From a virus: DNA of 32,129 nt. Made by a program: the position numbers and the translations under genes. The notes below the pieces were generated by a model. The model was not told the origin of the DNA and did no database searches. It saw only the letters and a program-made list of their open reading frames with translations. Numbering within the stretch: the first letter of the stretch is position 1; every line of letters begins with the position of its first letter. Shown in pieces: positions 1-9,700 of the stretch. The stretch spans positions 3,785 through 35,913 of IMG/VR virus record IMGVR_UViG_3300000216_000008; one strand, given 5' to 3'.

Positions 1-43
1 ATTTAGAGAGTGAATCATTTTTTTAAGGGGGATACACAAAAGC

Positions 44-577
44 CTAACAAAACCCCTTAGACAAAATCCGTCCTCCTGCAGCCTGAGTAAGATTAACGCT
101 CATTGTAGGATGGACGGTATGGGGCTCCACACTATCCCACTTTAATATTTCAACAACCGGCGTTATATACTCCTCACTACAAAATGTCCTGTCTGGATCT
201 TCTTTAATAGACTTTAACCGGAAATTCATTATCCCGGCCCAATCATAGGGCCTCCGGTCCTCACATGATTTAATATACCTGGACATACAATAGGCCCAAT
301 CAAGATCAGATATCTCCAGCCCCCATATCTCATAAGGGGTCCTTTTTGTATGCTTATCAAAAGAAGAATAGTCCATCCATGACTCTATCAGGCCTTCATG
401 GGGCCATTGTTCAAGAAGATCAATCCCTGCAGGATCTTTCCCGGTAAGCTGTTGGATAAGATCTTTTCCATCCTGATCGACAAATATTGCGGTATGGGAA
501 TATGGCCCTGTCTGCCTCTGGATTACTTTTGAGACAGGAGATATGCCAAAGAATTGCGCTGATTTTAATATCTTCAT
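44..577 (-). CDS. Permuted papain-like (YiiX/NlpC-P60-type) cysteine hydrolase
   Basis: This 177-residue protein has a Ser-His near its N-terminus (YSHTAIF, His28) and a Cys-Ser-Glu near its C-terminus (TFCSEEY, Cys133). That order, with His before Cys, is typical of circularly permuted NlpC/P60 or YiiX-like enzymes, which cleave peptide or amide bonds, often in cell-wall or lipid substrates. There is no signal peptide. It is the last gene of the lysis-like cassette and starts 4 bases inside the end of the preceding small membrane ORF. It could be a second wall-degrading enzyme or a virion-associated hydrolase. The motif placement is seen directly; the family call is from memory and the substrate is unknown. 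Confidence 0.55.
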   Translation of the reverse strand: MKILKSAQFFGISPVSKVIQRQTGPYSHTAIFVDQDGKDLIQQLTGKDPAGIDLLEQWPHEGLIESWMDYSSFDKHTKRTPYEIWGLEISDLDWAYCMSRYIKSCEDRRPYDWAGIMNFRLKSIKEDPDRTFCSEEYITPVVEILKWDSVEPHTVHPTMSVNLTQAAGGRILSKGFC

Positions 578-723
578 TTCGGTGCCGCCTTATCAAAGAG
601 TGAAAGCAGAAGATCAAAGTTATCAGTCATGGCTGCACCCACAATAAGGGATACTGCAATAACAGTAACGCAAATAATCAAAGTCATTTTTGTTTTTGGT
701 TTTAAATCTTTAAATGGGTTCAC
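574..723 (-). CDS. Small single-span membrane protein (holin/spanin-like)
   Basis: A GTG start at 723 gives a 49-residue protein preceded by a strong AAGGAGGAG site 6 bases upstream. A longer reading from 798 has no such site and would overlap the endolysin gene extensively. The GTG shares its first base with the TAG stop of the upstream peptidase gene (TAGTG), so translation is probably coupled. The protein has a short cytoplasmic-type N-terminus rich in Lys, then one hydrophobic segment of about 20 residues (MTLIICVTVIAVSLIVGAAM) and an acidic C-terminal tail. Size and position between two hydrolases suggest a lysis role such as a holin, but no family motif was recognised. Confidence 0.55.
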   Translation of the reverse strand: MNPFKDLKPKTKMTLIICVTVIAVSLIVGAAMTDNFDLLLSLFDKAAPK

Positions 724-1091
724 TATATTCTCCTCCTTGTGTTTTGGTGGACCTGGATATGAAAATGTAAGACTCCACCTTTTGCTTTGTGCAACCATGC
801 GACATTCATTCCTGGCCTATTTGGATCATATGCCCAGTTTCTGTTAATCCATTTCTCAATATCTTTGGCTTGCCCGGGATTATAAACCCACTCAGAAATA
901 TCAATGGCCCTAACTGGATTGGTCCCATGGAGATCATTAGGATGTTTCTTTTCTCTCCAGGACTCGCTCATCCGGATACCAAAGTTATCAATGATCTCAC
1001 ATATTATTGTTATTAATAAAGGAGCATAGTTCCTTTCCATTAACCCCCTGAGAACATTAGTATCCTTTATGATTATCTCATTCTTTTTCAT
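723..1091 (-). CDS. M15-like zinc D,D-peptidase, candidate endolysin
   Basis: This 122-residue protein resembles the small M15/VanY-like metallopeptidases used by phages as endolysins. The expected zinc-site pattern is visible: His55 in DLHG, Asp64 in RAIDIS, and a paired His109/His111 in LHFHIQVH. Enzymes of this family cut peptide cross-links in peptidoglycan. There is no signal peptide, so release would need a holin. Two small membrane proteins flank it. The ATG at 1091 lies inside the end of the upstream holin-like gene, which ends at 1078. The fold call rests on motif spacing recalled from phage homologues. Confidence 0.65.
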   Translation of the reverse strand: MKKNEIIIKDTNVLRGLMERNYAPLLITIICEIIDNFGIRMSESWREKKHPNDLHGTNPVRAIDISEWVYNPGQAKDIEKWINRNWAYDPNRPGMNVAWLHKAKGGVLHFHIQVHQNTRRRI

Positions 1092-1245
1092 GTCTTGTGA
1101 TTTTCAAGAAGCTGATAAGTATTATTGCTGCAATGCAACCTTGTTCTATCACAAGAGATCCGTACCCAAAAAAATAGGATACTGCTTCAATATTAAAGGC
1201 AATAACGCCAATAGCACATAAAAAAATTATCATAAACGGGTTCAT
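1078..1245 (-). CDS. Two-span membrane protein, candidate holin
   Basis: The ATG at 1245 has GGAGG seven bases upstream and gives a 55-residue protein. A start at 1272 is possible but lies inside the upstream gene. Two hydrophobic segments are visible, roughly residues 2-19 (NPFMIIFLCAIGVIAFN) and 31-45, followed by a short charged tail ending KITRHEKE. This is the size and layout of a small class II holin, and it lies directly upstream of the candidate endolysin with a short overlap. No specific holin family was recognised, so the function is inferred from topology and position. Confidence 0.55.
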   Translation of the reverse strand: MNPFMIIFLCAIGVIAFNIEAVSYFFGYGSLVIEQGCIAAIILISFLKITRHEKE

Positions 1246-1259
1246 CGTATCCCTCCTTT

Positions 1260-1685
1260 TCAAGGTTCGCATAGGCCCTGAATGGTTTTTATGTTTTCCT
1301 GGATATGCACAGCGTTTGAATTAATAAGTGATTTGGCTTGACTTATATCAACCCTGTTGTAACTCACTGCCCCTGCCATACTCAAAACAGCTAAAACTAA
1401 AAGACCAAACAACCATCGAAAAGTGCTTGCCCCCATTTTTGTTCCAATCATAGAGAGCCTGGATTCACATCTTAAATCAACCTTGTCTGACCATTCTCCA
1501 ATTTTGTCATAAATTCTTGTCTCAAAATCTTCTCTTTTCTTTTCCCTGTCATCCAGTTTCTTGCAAATTAACTTAATGTCTTTTGAGTGGCCAATTAATA
1601 AATCCCTGTCTGACCTGTTTTTGACATGATCCGAATACCTTTTTGTAAATACAACTTCTTCTTCATGTTCTGGTTCATTAGCCAT
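1260..1685 (-). CDS. Membrane-anchored coiled-coil protein of the lysis region
   Basis: This 141-residue protein has a charged N-terminal half (about residues 10-80) with the heptad-like, Lys/Asp/Glu-rich look of a coiled coil. One transmembrane helix follows at about residues 89-108 (RWLFGLLVLAVLSMAGAVSY), then a short tail of about 30 residues. The layout resembles XhlA-type or similar phage proteins found beside holins, but the sequence similarity is not strong enough to claim that. It begins the lysis-like cluster after the HNH-AP2 gene and ends 14 bases before the holin candidate. Its role is unknown; an accessory lysis or membrane-tether function is inference from position. Confidence 0.5.
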   Translation of the reverse strand: MANEPEHEEEVVFTKRYSDHVKNRSDRDLLIGHSKDIKLICKKLDDREKKREDFETRIYDKIGEWSDKVDLRCESRLSMIGTKMGASTFRWLFGLLVLAVLSMAGAVSYNRVDISQAKSLINSNAVHIQENIKTIQGLCEP

Positions 1686-1729
1686 GACATCTCCTTAATA
1701 AAGTCACATCACTATATTAATTATATCCA

Positions 1730-2260
1730 TTATATAACACATTTCTTTTTTAAATATAAATATGCGGATGAGTAAGTGTTACAATCTGGGAAATTATTAT
1801 CTTTCTCAGCCTGCCATCTTGCCTTGGCTGCCTCTATTTTTGTATCAAAATATCCAAGGTACTTTGCTTTGTAATTGATAAAAATCTGTGCAGTCCATTT
1901 TTTATCACGTTTAAACCAAAAGACTCCTGTTATTCCTGATTTGTTTGTTTTTTTTAGATTGCAATTTCTTGAGTTGCACTGTCTTGTAGCCAGCCGTAAA
2001 TTCTCCCATTTATCATCAAACCTTATGCGGTTTCTGTGGTCTATATCATACCCATTAGGGTCAAAGCCTTCCATGTATATCCATGCAAGGCGAGAACGGT
2101 TGCCACGAATACCACCAACATACATCGCCCAATATCCTTGATTTTCGGATGTGTCAAGCCGTCCAACTATTTTACCAGTTTTACGGTCAAAGAAAACACC
2201 TGTTTCTGGATAATAGATTGTCAATCTTTTTAATTTTTCTTGTTTTGTTTCAGCAGACAT
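1730..2260 (-). CDS. HNH homing-type endonuclease with AP2 DNA-binding domain
   Basis: The start at 2260 (MSAETKQEK) has GAGGAG eight bases upstream and gives 176 residues. The longer reading from 2383 adds a hydrophobic stretch unlike the family. The centre carries an HNH pattern, YDIDHRNRIRFDD followed by ENLRLATRQCNSRN. The C-terminal half is an AP2-like module (SGITGVFWFKRDKKWTAQI through YLGYFDTKIEAAKAR). This HNH plus AP2 architecture is typical of free-standing or intron-borne phage homing endonucleases, which nick or cut a target site and spread by repair. It lies between an unrecognised tail-region gene and the lysis cluster. No intron splice evidence was found around it. Confidence 0.85.
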   Translation of the reverse strand: MSAETKQEKLKRLTIYYPETGVFFDRKTGKIVGRLDTSENQGYWAMYVGGIRGNRSRLAWIYMEGFDPNGYDIDHRNRIRFDDKWENLRLATRQCNSRNCNLKKTNKSGITGVFWFKRDKKWTAQIFINYKAKYLGYFDTKIEAAKARWQAEKDNNFPDCNTYSSAYLYLKKKCVI

Positions 2261-2294
2261 GATTTCACTCCTCAGTAAAATACCTATTAAAAGG

Positions 2295-2350
2295 AGAGCA
2301 GAAAACAAGTAGGTAGCTTGCCTTATCGGGCTATAGTCCCTATCTGCTCT
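2295..2350. repeat. Inverted repeat upstream of the HNH-AP2 gene
   Basis: AGAGCAGA at 2295-2302 pairs perfectly with TCTGCTCT at 2343-2350 and encloses about 40 bases. A smaller GGG/CCC arm lies inside (2328-2340). The element sits in the gap of about 130 bases between the 273-residue gene and the HNH-AP2 gene, and would be in the 5' leader of the latter. Neither side is followed by a long T run, so it is not a typical terminator, and at 56 bases it is too short for a tRNA. It may be a leader structure limiting endonuclease expression. That role is inference. Confidence 0.4.
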
Positions 2351-2394
2351 ATTTATTTTATTATATGTTAAATTATAGTTCATATCAAGTTTAT

Positions 2395-3216
2395 TTACAT
2401 CACTATCCTGATAATTTCCATCCTATTAAAATCACCAACAATCTTTTTAATAGCAGGCAAATTGATTTCTTCTCCGTAATCCCATCCAGCTTCTTTATCA
2501 TCGTTATCCCTAAAACATATCCACAAAGGGCCGTCTGTTTTTCTATAAATAATTATCTTAAAGGAATGACCACCTTTAAAAATATTATCCTGATAGAAGT
2601 TGGCTTTGATATTACCTCTTGTCAGGTTGCCTAAAAATTGATTTGCAAGCCAGACTTTGCCTCGCCTAAATTGGTCATCGCAGTCATTTTTATCTTTTAT
2701 ATACAAGTGTCTTGAGGATGGGTCTTCTCCTTCTACATAATCAATTTTATCCTCTGGTATAATAATATTGAATTCATCTTCAACGTCCACCAGATCTCTT
2801 TCATGCTGAGCCGGGCCAAATAAAACCCTGAATGTTCCCGGTATTGTATCGTGGATGAATTTTTTCAATTCAATAAAATCAATGACCTCTGTGAAATACC
2901 TCTTGGTCAGTGTCGGGTGCATCCATTCAAACAAGCCTGATAAATCAAACCCTATATCCTCTGCCCCTTGCATCAGGACAAGAAGTTTTTCAACTGTTGG
3001 CATCTTGATTGAGTTGCATATTTCAACAACCATATCGGGATGGACAGCTTGAGGATTATACCAAAGACAAAGTTTGGCAATGGCTTTTAACAGGATATTC
3101 TTTTGCCATCCCTGATCTGGATCACGCATATCCCTTGCAAGCTTTCCACTTAGCCACTGCTGCCCACCTGTGCCAGATGAATAGTATTGTATTAGTGCTT
3201 GTTTTATTGTTGTCAT
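2395..3216 (-). CDS. Uncharacterised 273-residue phage protein
   Basis: No family was recognised. The protein is soluble, with no signal peptide or membrane helix. It has an N-terminal helical half containing Trp- and Leu-rich stretches, and a more acidic, beta-like C-terminal half with several Asp/Glu pairs (DVEDEFNIIIPEDKIDYVEGEDP). It is preceded eight bases upstream by the end of a small membrane ORF and follows the tail-fibre genes. The position suggests an accessory tail, adsorption or effector role, but nothing in the sequence fixes this. The long open frame and tight packing make it a real gene. Confidence 0.6.
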   Translation of the reverse strand: MTTIKQALIQYYSSGTGGQQWLSGKLARDMRDPDQGWQKNILLKAIAKLCLWYNPQAVHPDMVVEICNSIKMPTVEKLLVLMQGAEDIGFDLSGLFEWMHPTLTKRYFTEVIDFIELKKFIHDTIPGTFRVLFGPAQHERDLVDVEDEFNIIIPEDKIDYVEGEDPSSRHLYIKDKNDCDDQFRRGKVWLANQFLGNLTRGNIKANFYQDNIFKGGHSFKIIIYRKTDGPLWICFRDNDDKEAGWDYGEEINLPAIKKIVGDFNRMEIIRIVM

Positions 3217-3224
3217 GGTTTATC

Positions 3225-3416
3225 CTATTGGTTCGATCTCTTACGCCTGTCACCATTCCGCAATTCTTGAGAAGTGAAGTAACTCTTAGCATGATGAGAT
3301 GTTATACCAGATCGTCTTTGTTTTTTTCTTCTGTCATTATTGCCCCACAGATCATAAACAGGTGAAAAGACAAGATATCCCCCAAGGACAAAAACGATGA
3401 TAAGCAAAATTGTCAT
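3225..3416 (-). CDS. Small N-terminally anchored membrane protein
   Basis: This 63-residue protein starts with a hydrophobic helix of about 20 residues ([19 protein letters not shown]). A strongly basic tail follows, with clusters such as RRKKQRR and DRRKR. The ATG overlaps the stop of the preceding gene by 4 bases (ATGA), indicating coupled translation. The topology would place the basic tail in the cytoplasm or the periplasm, depending on orientation. No family was recognised. A membrane role near lysis or adsorption is possible. Confidence 0.5.
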   Translation of the reverse strand: MTILLIIVFVLGGYLVFSPVYDLWGNNDRRKKQRRSGITSHHAKSYFTSQELRNGDRRKRSNQ

Positions 3417-3712
3417 TTTTTAGGATATTTCTTCTTTATGACTTTTCGTTTTTCTTCCAAAGCAATTGACGTTTCCGGCCTGCCCTCAATATCTTTTTCC
3501 CAAAGAGCAACAATCAATTCTTCTGTTGAAGGATATTCAGCCCTTCTTTTTTCTTGATATGTTGGTTCTGGTATCGGGTCTGCTGGTTCGGGTGTGTTGC
3601 CTTTATCTAACCATTTCTTGAATTCAGCATAATCACTATTTGCAGGATCAGCCGGGATACTGGCATTGTCTTTTAGCCTTATGATTGTTTCTGAGTTTGT
3701 TAGTTTATACAT
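3413..3712 (-). CDS. Tail-fibre-associated small protein (XkdW-like, tentative)
   Basis: This 99-residue protein has a segment with the pattern [21 protein letters not shown] followed by a Pro/Glu-rich stretch. That pattern is common in short phage proteins encoded right after tail-fibre genes (XkdW or DUF4376-like). The C-terminal part is helical and basic ([14 protein letters not shown]). It starts 10 bases after the end of the fibre-like gene and overlaps the next gene by 4 bases. The likely role is accessory to the fibre or tail tip. The family resemblance is from memory and moderate. Confidence 0.5.
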   Translation of the reverse strand: MYKLTNSETIIRLKDNASIPADPANSDYAEFKKWLDKGNTPEPADPIPEPTYQEKRRAEYPSTEELIVALWEKDIEGRPETSIALEEKRKVIKKKYPKK

Positions 3713-3721
3713 GACTTCTCC

Positions 3722-5242
3722 TTATAGTTCTGAGTCTGCTGTGTAATGGAAACCTATAGAATGATCGCCAGTTGCCGCACCATTCACACCTGAAACATAT
3801 GCTCCTGTAAAACCTATACGAGCAGCAGTAGCATTAACGCTTCCCGCTGGCATTGTTACCTTACCAGATGTACCCGCTTCATCGTAAACCACCATAGTTG
3901 GTTGCGCCCTCATAGTCATAGGGAATTTAACTGCAACAGCCAATAAAAAATCAGCACTTGTATTACCCGAATCTCTGGAATATATAGACCCGTCTGTATC
4001 AGCAGTTCCCGGTGCAACGTCATAATCATAACTTTTGCTATAATACCTCTGACACTTAGCCAGTTCATCACCATACTGCCGATATTCAAAGTCTGTGGCT
4101 GTTGAGCCAAGCTCAAATTGGACTTGAGCAAGCCAGAAGTTGTTGTCTGTTGAATCTACTCCGTTTACTTGGTTGGAGGTTGCCCAGTCTTGTGCTGAAT
4201 TCCATGTATCCGCAACTCCTTGAAAGTCTGATCCCATTGCAATAGTCCATGATATATGTAAACCTATTCCATTAGTATAATCCCAGGTTCCCCCGCTATA
4301 ATCAAAGGTAAGAGTAACCGTTTTCTTTTCCCATGTGCTTGCTGAATTGATTGTATATTCAGCTACATAACTTCGATCACCAGTGCTACTTGTAAACGCT
4401 ACACAATAAATACCTGTTTTAACAGCCTTAACCCAAAAACTTAAAGTGGCAGTTTTTCCAACGAAAGGAGCAAAATTGTAGCCTTCAATATTTTGCAAAA
4501 TTGCAACTCTATCATTTGAGGCTATTGAAGCATCTGCGGTTGTAACATCTAATTTCATTGAATAATTGCTTTTATGCCCTGACTCAGACTGTGTTGGAAC
4601 ATCTGTATCTCTACTGACAGTTGTTACTGCTGTACTAAGAAGAAAATATGTAAATCTATCAGCGTGGTAATTACCATTCGCAATAGCAGCAAAACTCGTA
4701 CCCCTCTGCCAGATATTGAAGTCACCGTTTATTATGGCGTTTTTGTTGCCTTGGAGGTCTGCTATTTTTGCATGAGGGATACCGTCATCTGAAAGACCGG
4801 TCATAGAAGTAATGTCTGAGTTTGCTCCAACTTCAGCACCAGATATTTGCACCCACCATGTCCCATCATCTCCAACAGGGTCATGTCCAGTGTTGCTCCC
4901 CTGTGCTGCCCTGTATGTTTTTGAATCAGAACCCCAAGTAACATCACCATCATCATAGGTTGTGCCAATCAACCATTCGGTTGCCCCTGATGCTGCAATT
5001 GCTGCTGCCTGTGCTGCTTCTGCGGCAGTCTGAGCAGTTTCAGCATCAGTAGAATATCCATCAACCGCTGTGGATAAAGCATTCATTTGAGCAGTTAAAA
5101 CAATTAGTTCTCCTGTGGTAGCTGCTCCCCATAATGAAAGAACAGTTAAAAACGCATCAGCCCTTGTATCAAAATTATCCGGATCAGTCCTTTGTGGGGC
5201 AGTCCCAGGATCACTGATTGTTTGTGCAATTTGATAAGCCAT
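3722..5242 (-). CDS. Receptor-binding tail fibre/tip protein with carbohydrate-binding modules
   Basis: This protein has 506 residues. The N-terminal 75 residues are Ala/Thr-rich and helical (AETAQTAAEAAQAAAIAAS), like a fibre shaft. Residues of about 88-132 (EWLIGTTYDDGDVTWGSDSK and onward to DGTWW) have the W-GxxYxxGD-Y pattern of a CBM5/12-like chitin/sugar-binding module. From about residue 165 (NAIINGDFNIWQRGTSF) a jelly-roll carbohydrate-binding region begins, as seen in many phage host-specificity proteins. The C-terminal 80 residues are small-residue-rich and beta-like. Together these suggest a surface glycan-binding adsorption protein. It follows another large tail protein by 11 bases. 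Confidence 0.7.
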   Translation of the reverse strand: MAYQIAQTISDPGTAPQRTDPDNFDTRADAFLTVLSLWGAATTGELIVLTAQMNALSTAVDGYSTDAETAQTAAEAAQAAAIAASGATEWLIGTTYDDGDVTWGSDSKTYRAAQGSNTGHDPVGDDGTWWVQISGAEVGANSDITSMTGLSDDGIPHAKIADLQGNKNAIINGDFNIWQRGTSFAAIANGNYHADRFTYFLLSTAVTTVSRDTDVPTQSESGHKSNYSMKLDVTTADASIASNDRVAILQNIEGYNFAPFVGKTATLSFWVKAVKTGIYCVAFTSSTGDRSYVAEYTINSASTWEKKTVTLTFDYSGGTWDYTNGIGLHISWTIAMGSDFQGVADTWNSAQDWATSNQVNGVDSTDNNFWLAQVQFELGSTATDFEYRQYGDELAKCQRYYSKSYDYDVAPGTADTDGSIYSRDSGNTSADFLLAVAVKFPMTMRAQPTMVVYDEAGTSGKVTMPAGSVNATAARIGFTGAYVSGVNGAATGDHSIGFHYTADSEL

Positions 5243-5253
5243 TTATTTTCTCC

Positions 5254-6771
5254 TTATGTTAACCCTTGAATTTCTAAATCACATTCAGATAAATTGTTAC
5301 TTGGGACCATTACTTCAAAATCACTAAAAAACCCAAAAGCAATTGCCATACTTAAAGATGTAGAATCATTATTGGCATCCCAGACACAAGGTATTGCTCT
5401 TAATTGTGTTAAGGTTTGAAACACCTGATCCACAGCTGTATTTTTTACATTTATTGTGTATCGTAATTCTTTTGCGTATGCTCTCTGAACCAGAGCATAC
5501 TCACCAAAAGTATTAGCTTCTTTTACAGAAAAATCAGATATACTGCCACGTAATCCAAATTTAGTTCCACCAAGATAGGAGCTATGCCCTACAACAATAT
5601 GTCCAACCCTAATGGTATCGTTGGTATCACCTGTAAATATCACTCGACAGCTTGTATTATATGAATAGGTAAAGGATTCAGCCTGAGAAGTAGAAAACCG
5701 AATTGGGGAAAAGAAATAATCAGACCAGGACAAAACTTCTTCTTGGTATAAAGATCCAGATTCATGATCATAAACCCTCACCATTGTCCAGTCTGTGTGG
5801 GGTCCACCTGAATAATCATCAAATACAGTTGCTGTAACTTCTGCCACTCCTGTTCCCTGGGTCCAATCCGTTAATGTACCAGCAAAAAAGGATCTTGGAT
5901 CTGAAGTCCTGTAAACTTCAACTTTATCCCCAATTGCCCAAGTATTTGCATGAGTGGTTGTTATTGCGATAGCTGCCGCAGCAGGAGTTATTGATGTGGT
6001 GCTTGTTTCTGTTTTTGAATCATCTGAAACTATGTATTCAACATTCTTGGCTTCAACAAGAAAATAAGCCAATTTATTACTTTTATTTGATTTTATTTTT
6101 ATAGAAATTTTAGCAGGATTTTCAGATTGGGATGCCATATAATCGTCAAACATTTTCCATCTATTTGAGGCACTGACTTTAATCCAATTTGTTCCATCAT
6201 CATCTGGTGGAAAATTATTGTCATTAGAATCAACTTGGGATTCATAAACTTCTCTGGAAGCATACAAATCTTTCACTGCTGCTTTAATAGAAACATTAGT
6301 AATTGATCCAATAAAAGCTGAATTTCCTTGAACACCAATTTTGGTATCTGTACTTCCAGCAGTTATTATTTCCTGATAAGTTCCATTGGCTGTTCTGGCT
6401 GTTCCCAGACCACCTTGCACATAGGCTTTAACTTCTCCAGCTGAATAATTTTTAATCTGGTACTGAACTAAAACAAAATCACCACTATCAATATTCTCAG
6501 TGACTTGGTATATTTTTGAATTTCCAGCTTGAGCACCATCACAATCATATTCAGAATTTGTCCCATCATAACTCCACTCGGAACCATCTGTGGTGAACTG
6601 GTCAAATATACAATCACCGTAAGATAATAATTCTGGATAGTCAGAATATAAAACGTATGCCCTTGCCCCTGCGGCATAGGCTGGAGATTTTAGGGCATCC
6701 CAATCGGAGAAACTTGCTTCGGAAACATTGCTCGCTAATAATTTTGTTATTTTGGGGATTGTTACTTCCAT
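5254..6771 (-). CDS. Tail tip/baseplate protein with Tyr/Trp-rich beta domains
   Basis: This 505-residue protein is encoded immediately after the tape-measure gene, with the stop TAA directly abutting its ATG and GGAG in the end of the upstream gene. That position is where siphophages encode distal tail or baseplate hub proteins. The sequence is dominated by beta-rich, Ser/Thr/Asp-rich segments. The first 190 residues resemble a carbohydrate-binding jelly roll (YVLYSDYPELLSYGDCIFD and following). A second segment around residues 190-215 has the DDDGTNWIKVSASNRWKMFDD pattern often seen in phage tail proteins. No exact family was recognised, so the tail-tip role comes from synteny and composition. 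Confidence 0.6.
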   Translation of the reverse strand: MEVTIPKITKLLASNVSEASFSDWDALKSPAYAAGARAYVLYSDYPELLSYGDCIFDQFTTDGSEWSYDGTNSEYDCDGAQAGNSKIYQVTENIDSGDFVLVQYQIKNYSAGEVKAYVQGGLGTARTANGTYQEIITAGSTDTKIGVQGNSAFIGSITNVSIKAAVKDLYASREVYESQVDSNDNNFPPDDDGTNWIKVSASNRWKMFDDYMASQSENPAKISIKIKSNKSNKLAYFLVEAKNVEYIVSDDSKTETSTTSITPAAAAIAITTTHANTWAIGDKVEVYRTSDPRSFFAGTLTDWTQGTGVAEVTATVFDDYSGGPHTDWTMVRVYDHESGSLYQEEVLSWSDYFFSPIRFSTSQAESFTYSYNTSCRVIFTGDTNDTIRVGHIVVGHSSYLGGTKFGLRGSISDFSVKEANTFGEYALVQRAYAKELRYTINVKNTAVDQVFQTLTQLRAIPCVWDANNDSTSLSMAIAFGFFSDFEVMVPSNNLSECDLEIQGLT

Positions 6772-9700
6772 TTATTTAGTCTCCACGGCAAAAGTTGTTC
6801 CACCATCTGATACTCTATCCAAAGTTTGTTTGATTTTCTTGATTTTTAGGGAATTGACAGCATTTACATTTCTGAGCTCAGTCCGTAATCCCTTTATTTC
6901 GAGCAGAATACCCTCAGAATAATCGTTTTGAAGGGTAAGGGGTATATTACCCTTACCCATTGGAATAATCGCCTCTGTGCCGTGCAAAAGGGCTGAATAT
7001 CCAGATTTTGGTCCAGTAGCAATCCCACCTTCTTTATATCCATAGCCTTGCATTTTTTTAACATCTTGCTGCAAATCTCCAACCCAAACCCCTAACGAAT
7101 TAGCCCAGGCAACTTGATCAGGCCCACCAGCAGACATGGAATTAAAACTATTAATGGCAGCTGAGATCTCGTTACTTGTAGCACCGGACAAGCCATATTT
7201 TGAAATCAATCCTGTAAGCTCCATGCTCCCAGCAGCTGTGGAAGTACCAGCGATATAAGCCCCCCCTGCTGATGGAGTGGTGGTTGTTGGGACTTTGCCT
7301 GCATTTACACTTGAAATATTTGGAATAGTTGTATTTGGTAAACCCATTGCAGCAACAATATCTATCAAGGCTTGATTTAAAGCAGCAGATGCATTAATTG
7401 AAATATCACCAAAAGCAATCCCAAGAGCATCAGGGAGTTTTAAAAGAGTAGAATTTAAATTATCAAAAACCAACCCATCATTAAAAGCATCATTAAAAGC
7501 ACTATAATAATCAATAAATGTTTGTTCATTTAATAATGCTGCAATCCCTGTATCTATTTTTCCAGTATCAAGGGCAATAGTTTTCAATTCAGTTAATTGA
7601 GCTTGTGGATCAACAACTTCAAGGGCTGTTACTGTTTGACTTGTACTGCTTTCAACATCCTTTAAAGTCCCAAGAACTTTTGACCAAATTTTATTGTATT
7701 CATAAGAATTTTTGGCGGTCTCAAGGGCTTTTTTCATTGCTTTCCCGGACAAGTCAGCTAATTTTCCAGCTCCAGCAGCTGCGGTTGTTGGATCTAAACT
7801 CATAGCATCCCCAGCAGCCTTATTAAAATCTTTCATAATAGCAGAAAGAGTAGAATTACCACTTGTTCCGAATTGATCTTCAAGGGAAATTATAGTGGAC
7901 TTAATTGTTTTTTGAATGCTTAGAAATACATCTGAAGTACCCTTTACGATATTAGCCATTGTGGTCATATCAGATGCCATTTCTTCAACACTTACATTAA
8001 AAATTCCAGCTGATTCAATAAACTCAGATGGTGACCAACCCATGAATTTCTTTACAAAGTTGGCTTGCTGTTGAGTAGAATCCAACTGAACACCATACTT
8101 TTGTCCAATTGTAGCAGATGTAAACTCATTACTCAGTCCTGCTATACCAGCCTTGGCTGCCCCCACAGTTAATAGTTGGGATTTATAAAGGTTAAGCCCT
8201 TCAACCATAGCCAAAGTGTTAACCACGTACCCAAACCCCTTTTGAACTTCTTTTAATTGGGCTATATATGTTGGGTCACCAGCTAAAACAGCAGCATCAT
8301 AAAGCTCAGTGAAGAATTTATTTATTTTTTCTCCTTGACCAGCTATTTGTTGCATCTTTAATTGATCTGCATTGAATACAAAGTTTTTAACAGAATCAGC
8401 CATTTGTTGAAAAATAGCAGCAGTTGGAGCAGCCATTTCTTTTACTGTTCCAGCAAATATAGAATTCTGTAATTCCTGGGCTTCGGTCAATTCTTCTGTT
8501 GTTGCATTAGCTGTTTTCAATTCATCATTCAGGGCATTGAATCCTTCCACCAAAGTTTTAATAGTGACTTGCATCACATTCAGGTTCATATTTTCAACAG
8601 CAGCATCCAATTCAGCCAATGCGTTTGAAACAAAGGCAATCTGGTTGTAGGCTTCAACAGAGCTCAATCCAAGATTATTAACCCTATTATCAAACTTTTC
8701 CATGAAATCAGTTGTCTTTTTAACAGTATCTGAGAAAGAAATAAAGGCATCCCAGGTTGTTGATCCTTCTGGCATAATTGCTTCGAAAAAAGCGGTATTG
8801 AATATATCGGCTACAGCAGAAACTTGATGGATTATATCTTCATAAACAGGTTCAGAGTAAAGATAAGTATCAGCCCCTGACCCTTTTCCTTGAACCGAAA
8901 ATCCACTACTGTCGTAAAATTCTCTTGATCCAGGTTTTGGAGCATTCTTTGCAGCTAAATCACCAGCTGTTATTCTTTTGCTTCCCACAATAGTAGATAC
9001 TATTTGATCCATATTTCCTTGACCTGGAAGAACCCCCAAAAGCATACTTCCTAAGAGCTCGGAAAATACCGCTGAAGAAAGTCCTTTTAAGGCTTGTTCT
9101 GCATTCATATCTTCAGTGAGTCTGAAGGATACTCCGAGATGCTGATAATCTTTTAAGACATCATTTATATTGGTAGACATTGCCTTATCAACATTGGCAA
9201 AAACAGTATCAAAATAAGTGAATAATGTATTTCTCATTTCTGGTTCATTATCGAAGTCAGCGGCAAATACTCTGTAATCGTAAAGGTTACTCTTGAAATC
9301 GTCATACATATTTTCCATGGCAATTTCATAGGGATTTATCTCTCGATCAAAGCTGCCTGTGCCGAATTTCCAGGCTTCTTTTGCCATCCCGGATATTCCG
9401 AATTGCGGTTTTTCTGAGAACATCCGGCCTAAAACTTTTGTTGCTATCATCCCGGCTGCTGCGATAACTCCGATACCGGCTGCACCTGTAAGCATGCTTG
9501 GCCAGGAAGCACCCGCAGACATTCCTCCACCACCAAGTGTGCCAGATAAACCACCACCACCTATACCAAGTGTGTAAGCAGAATTACCTGCCATTGCCAT
9601 TGAACCAGGTATTCCAAGGGCTGGGCCAAAACTTCCAGCAGGAACCCCACCACCCATTCCAAATATTTTACCTAAATTACTCAAATTAAAACCACCTACA

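Noticed and set aside
2295-2350. tRNA gene
   Set aside because: The acceptor-like stem is present, but the element is only 56 bases long and lacks a T arm and an anticodon arm.
1686-2394. Group I intron carrying the HNH-AP2 gene
   Set aside because: No convincing core (P3, P7) sequence was found, and neither flanking gene looks split.
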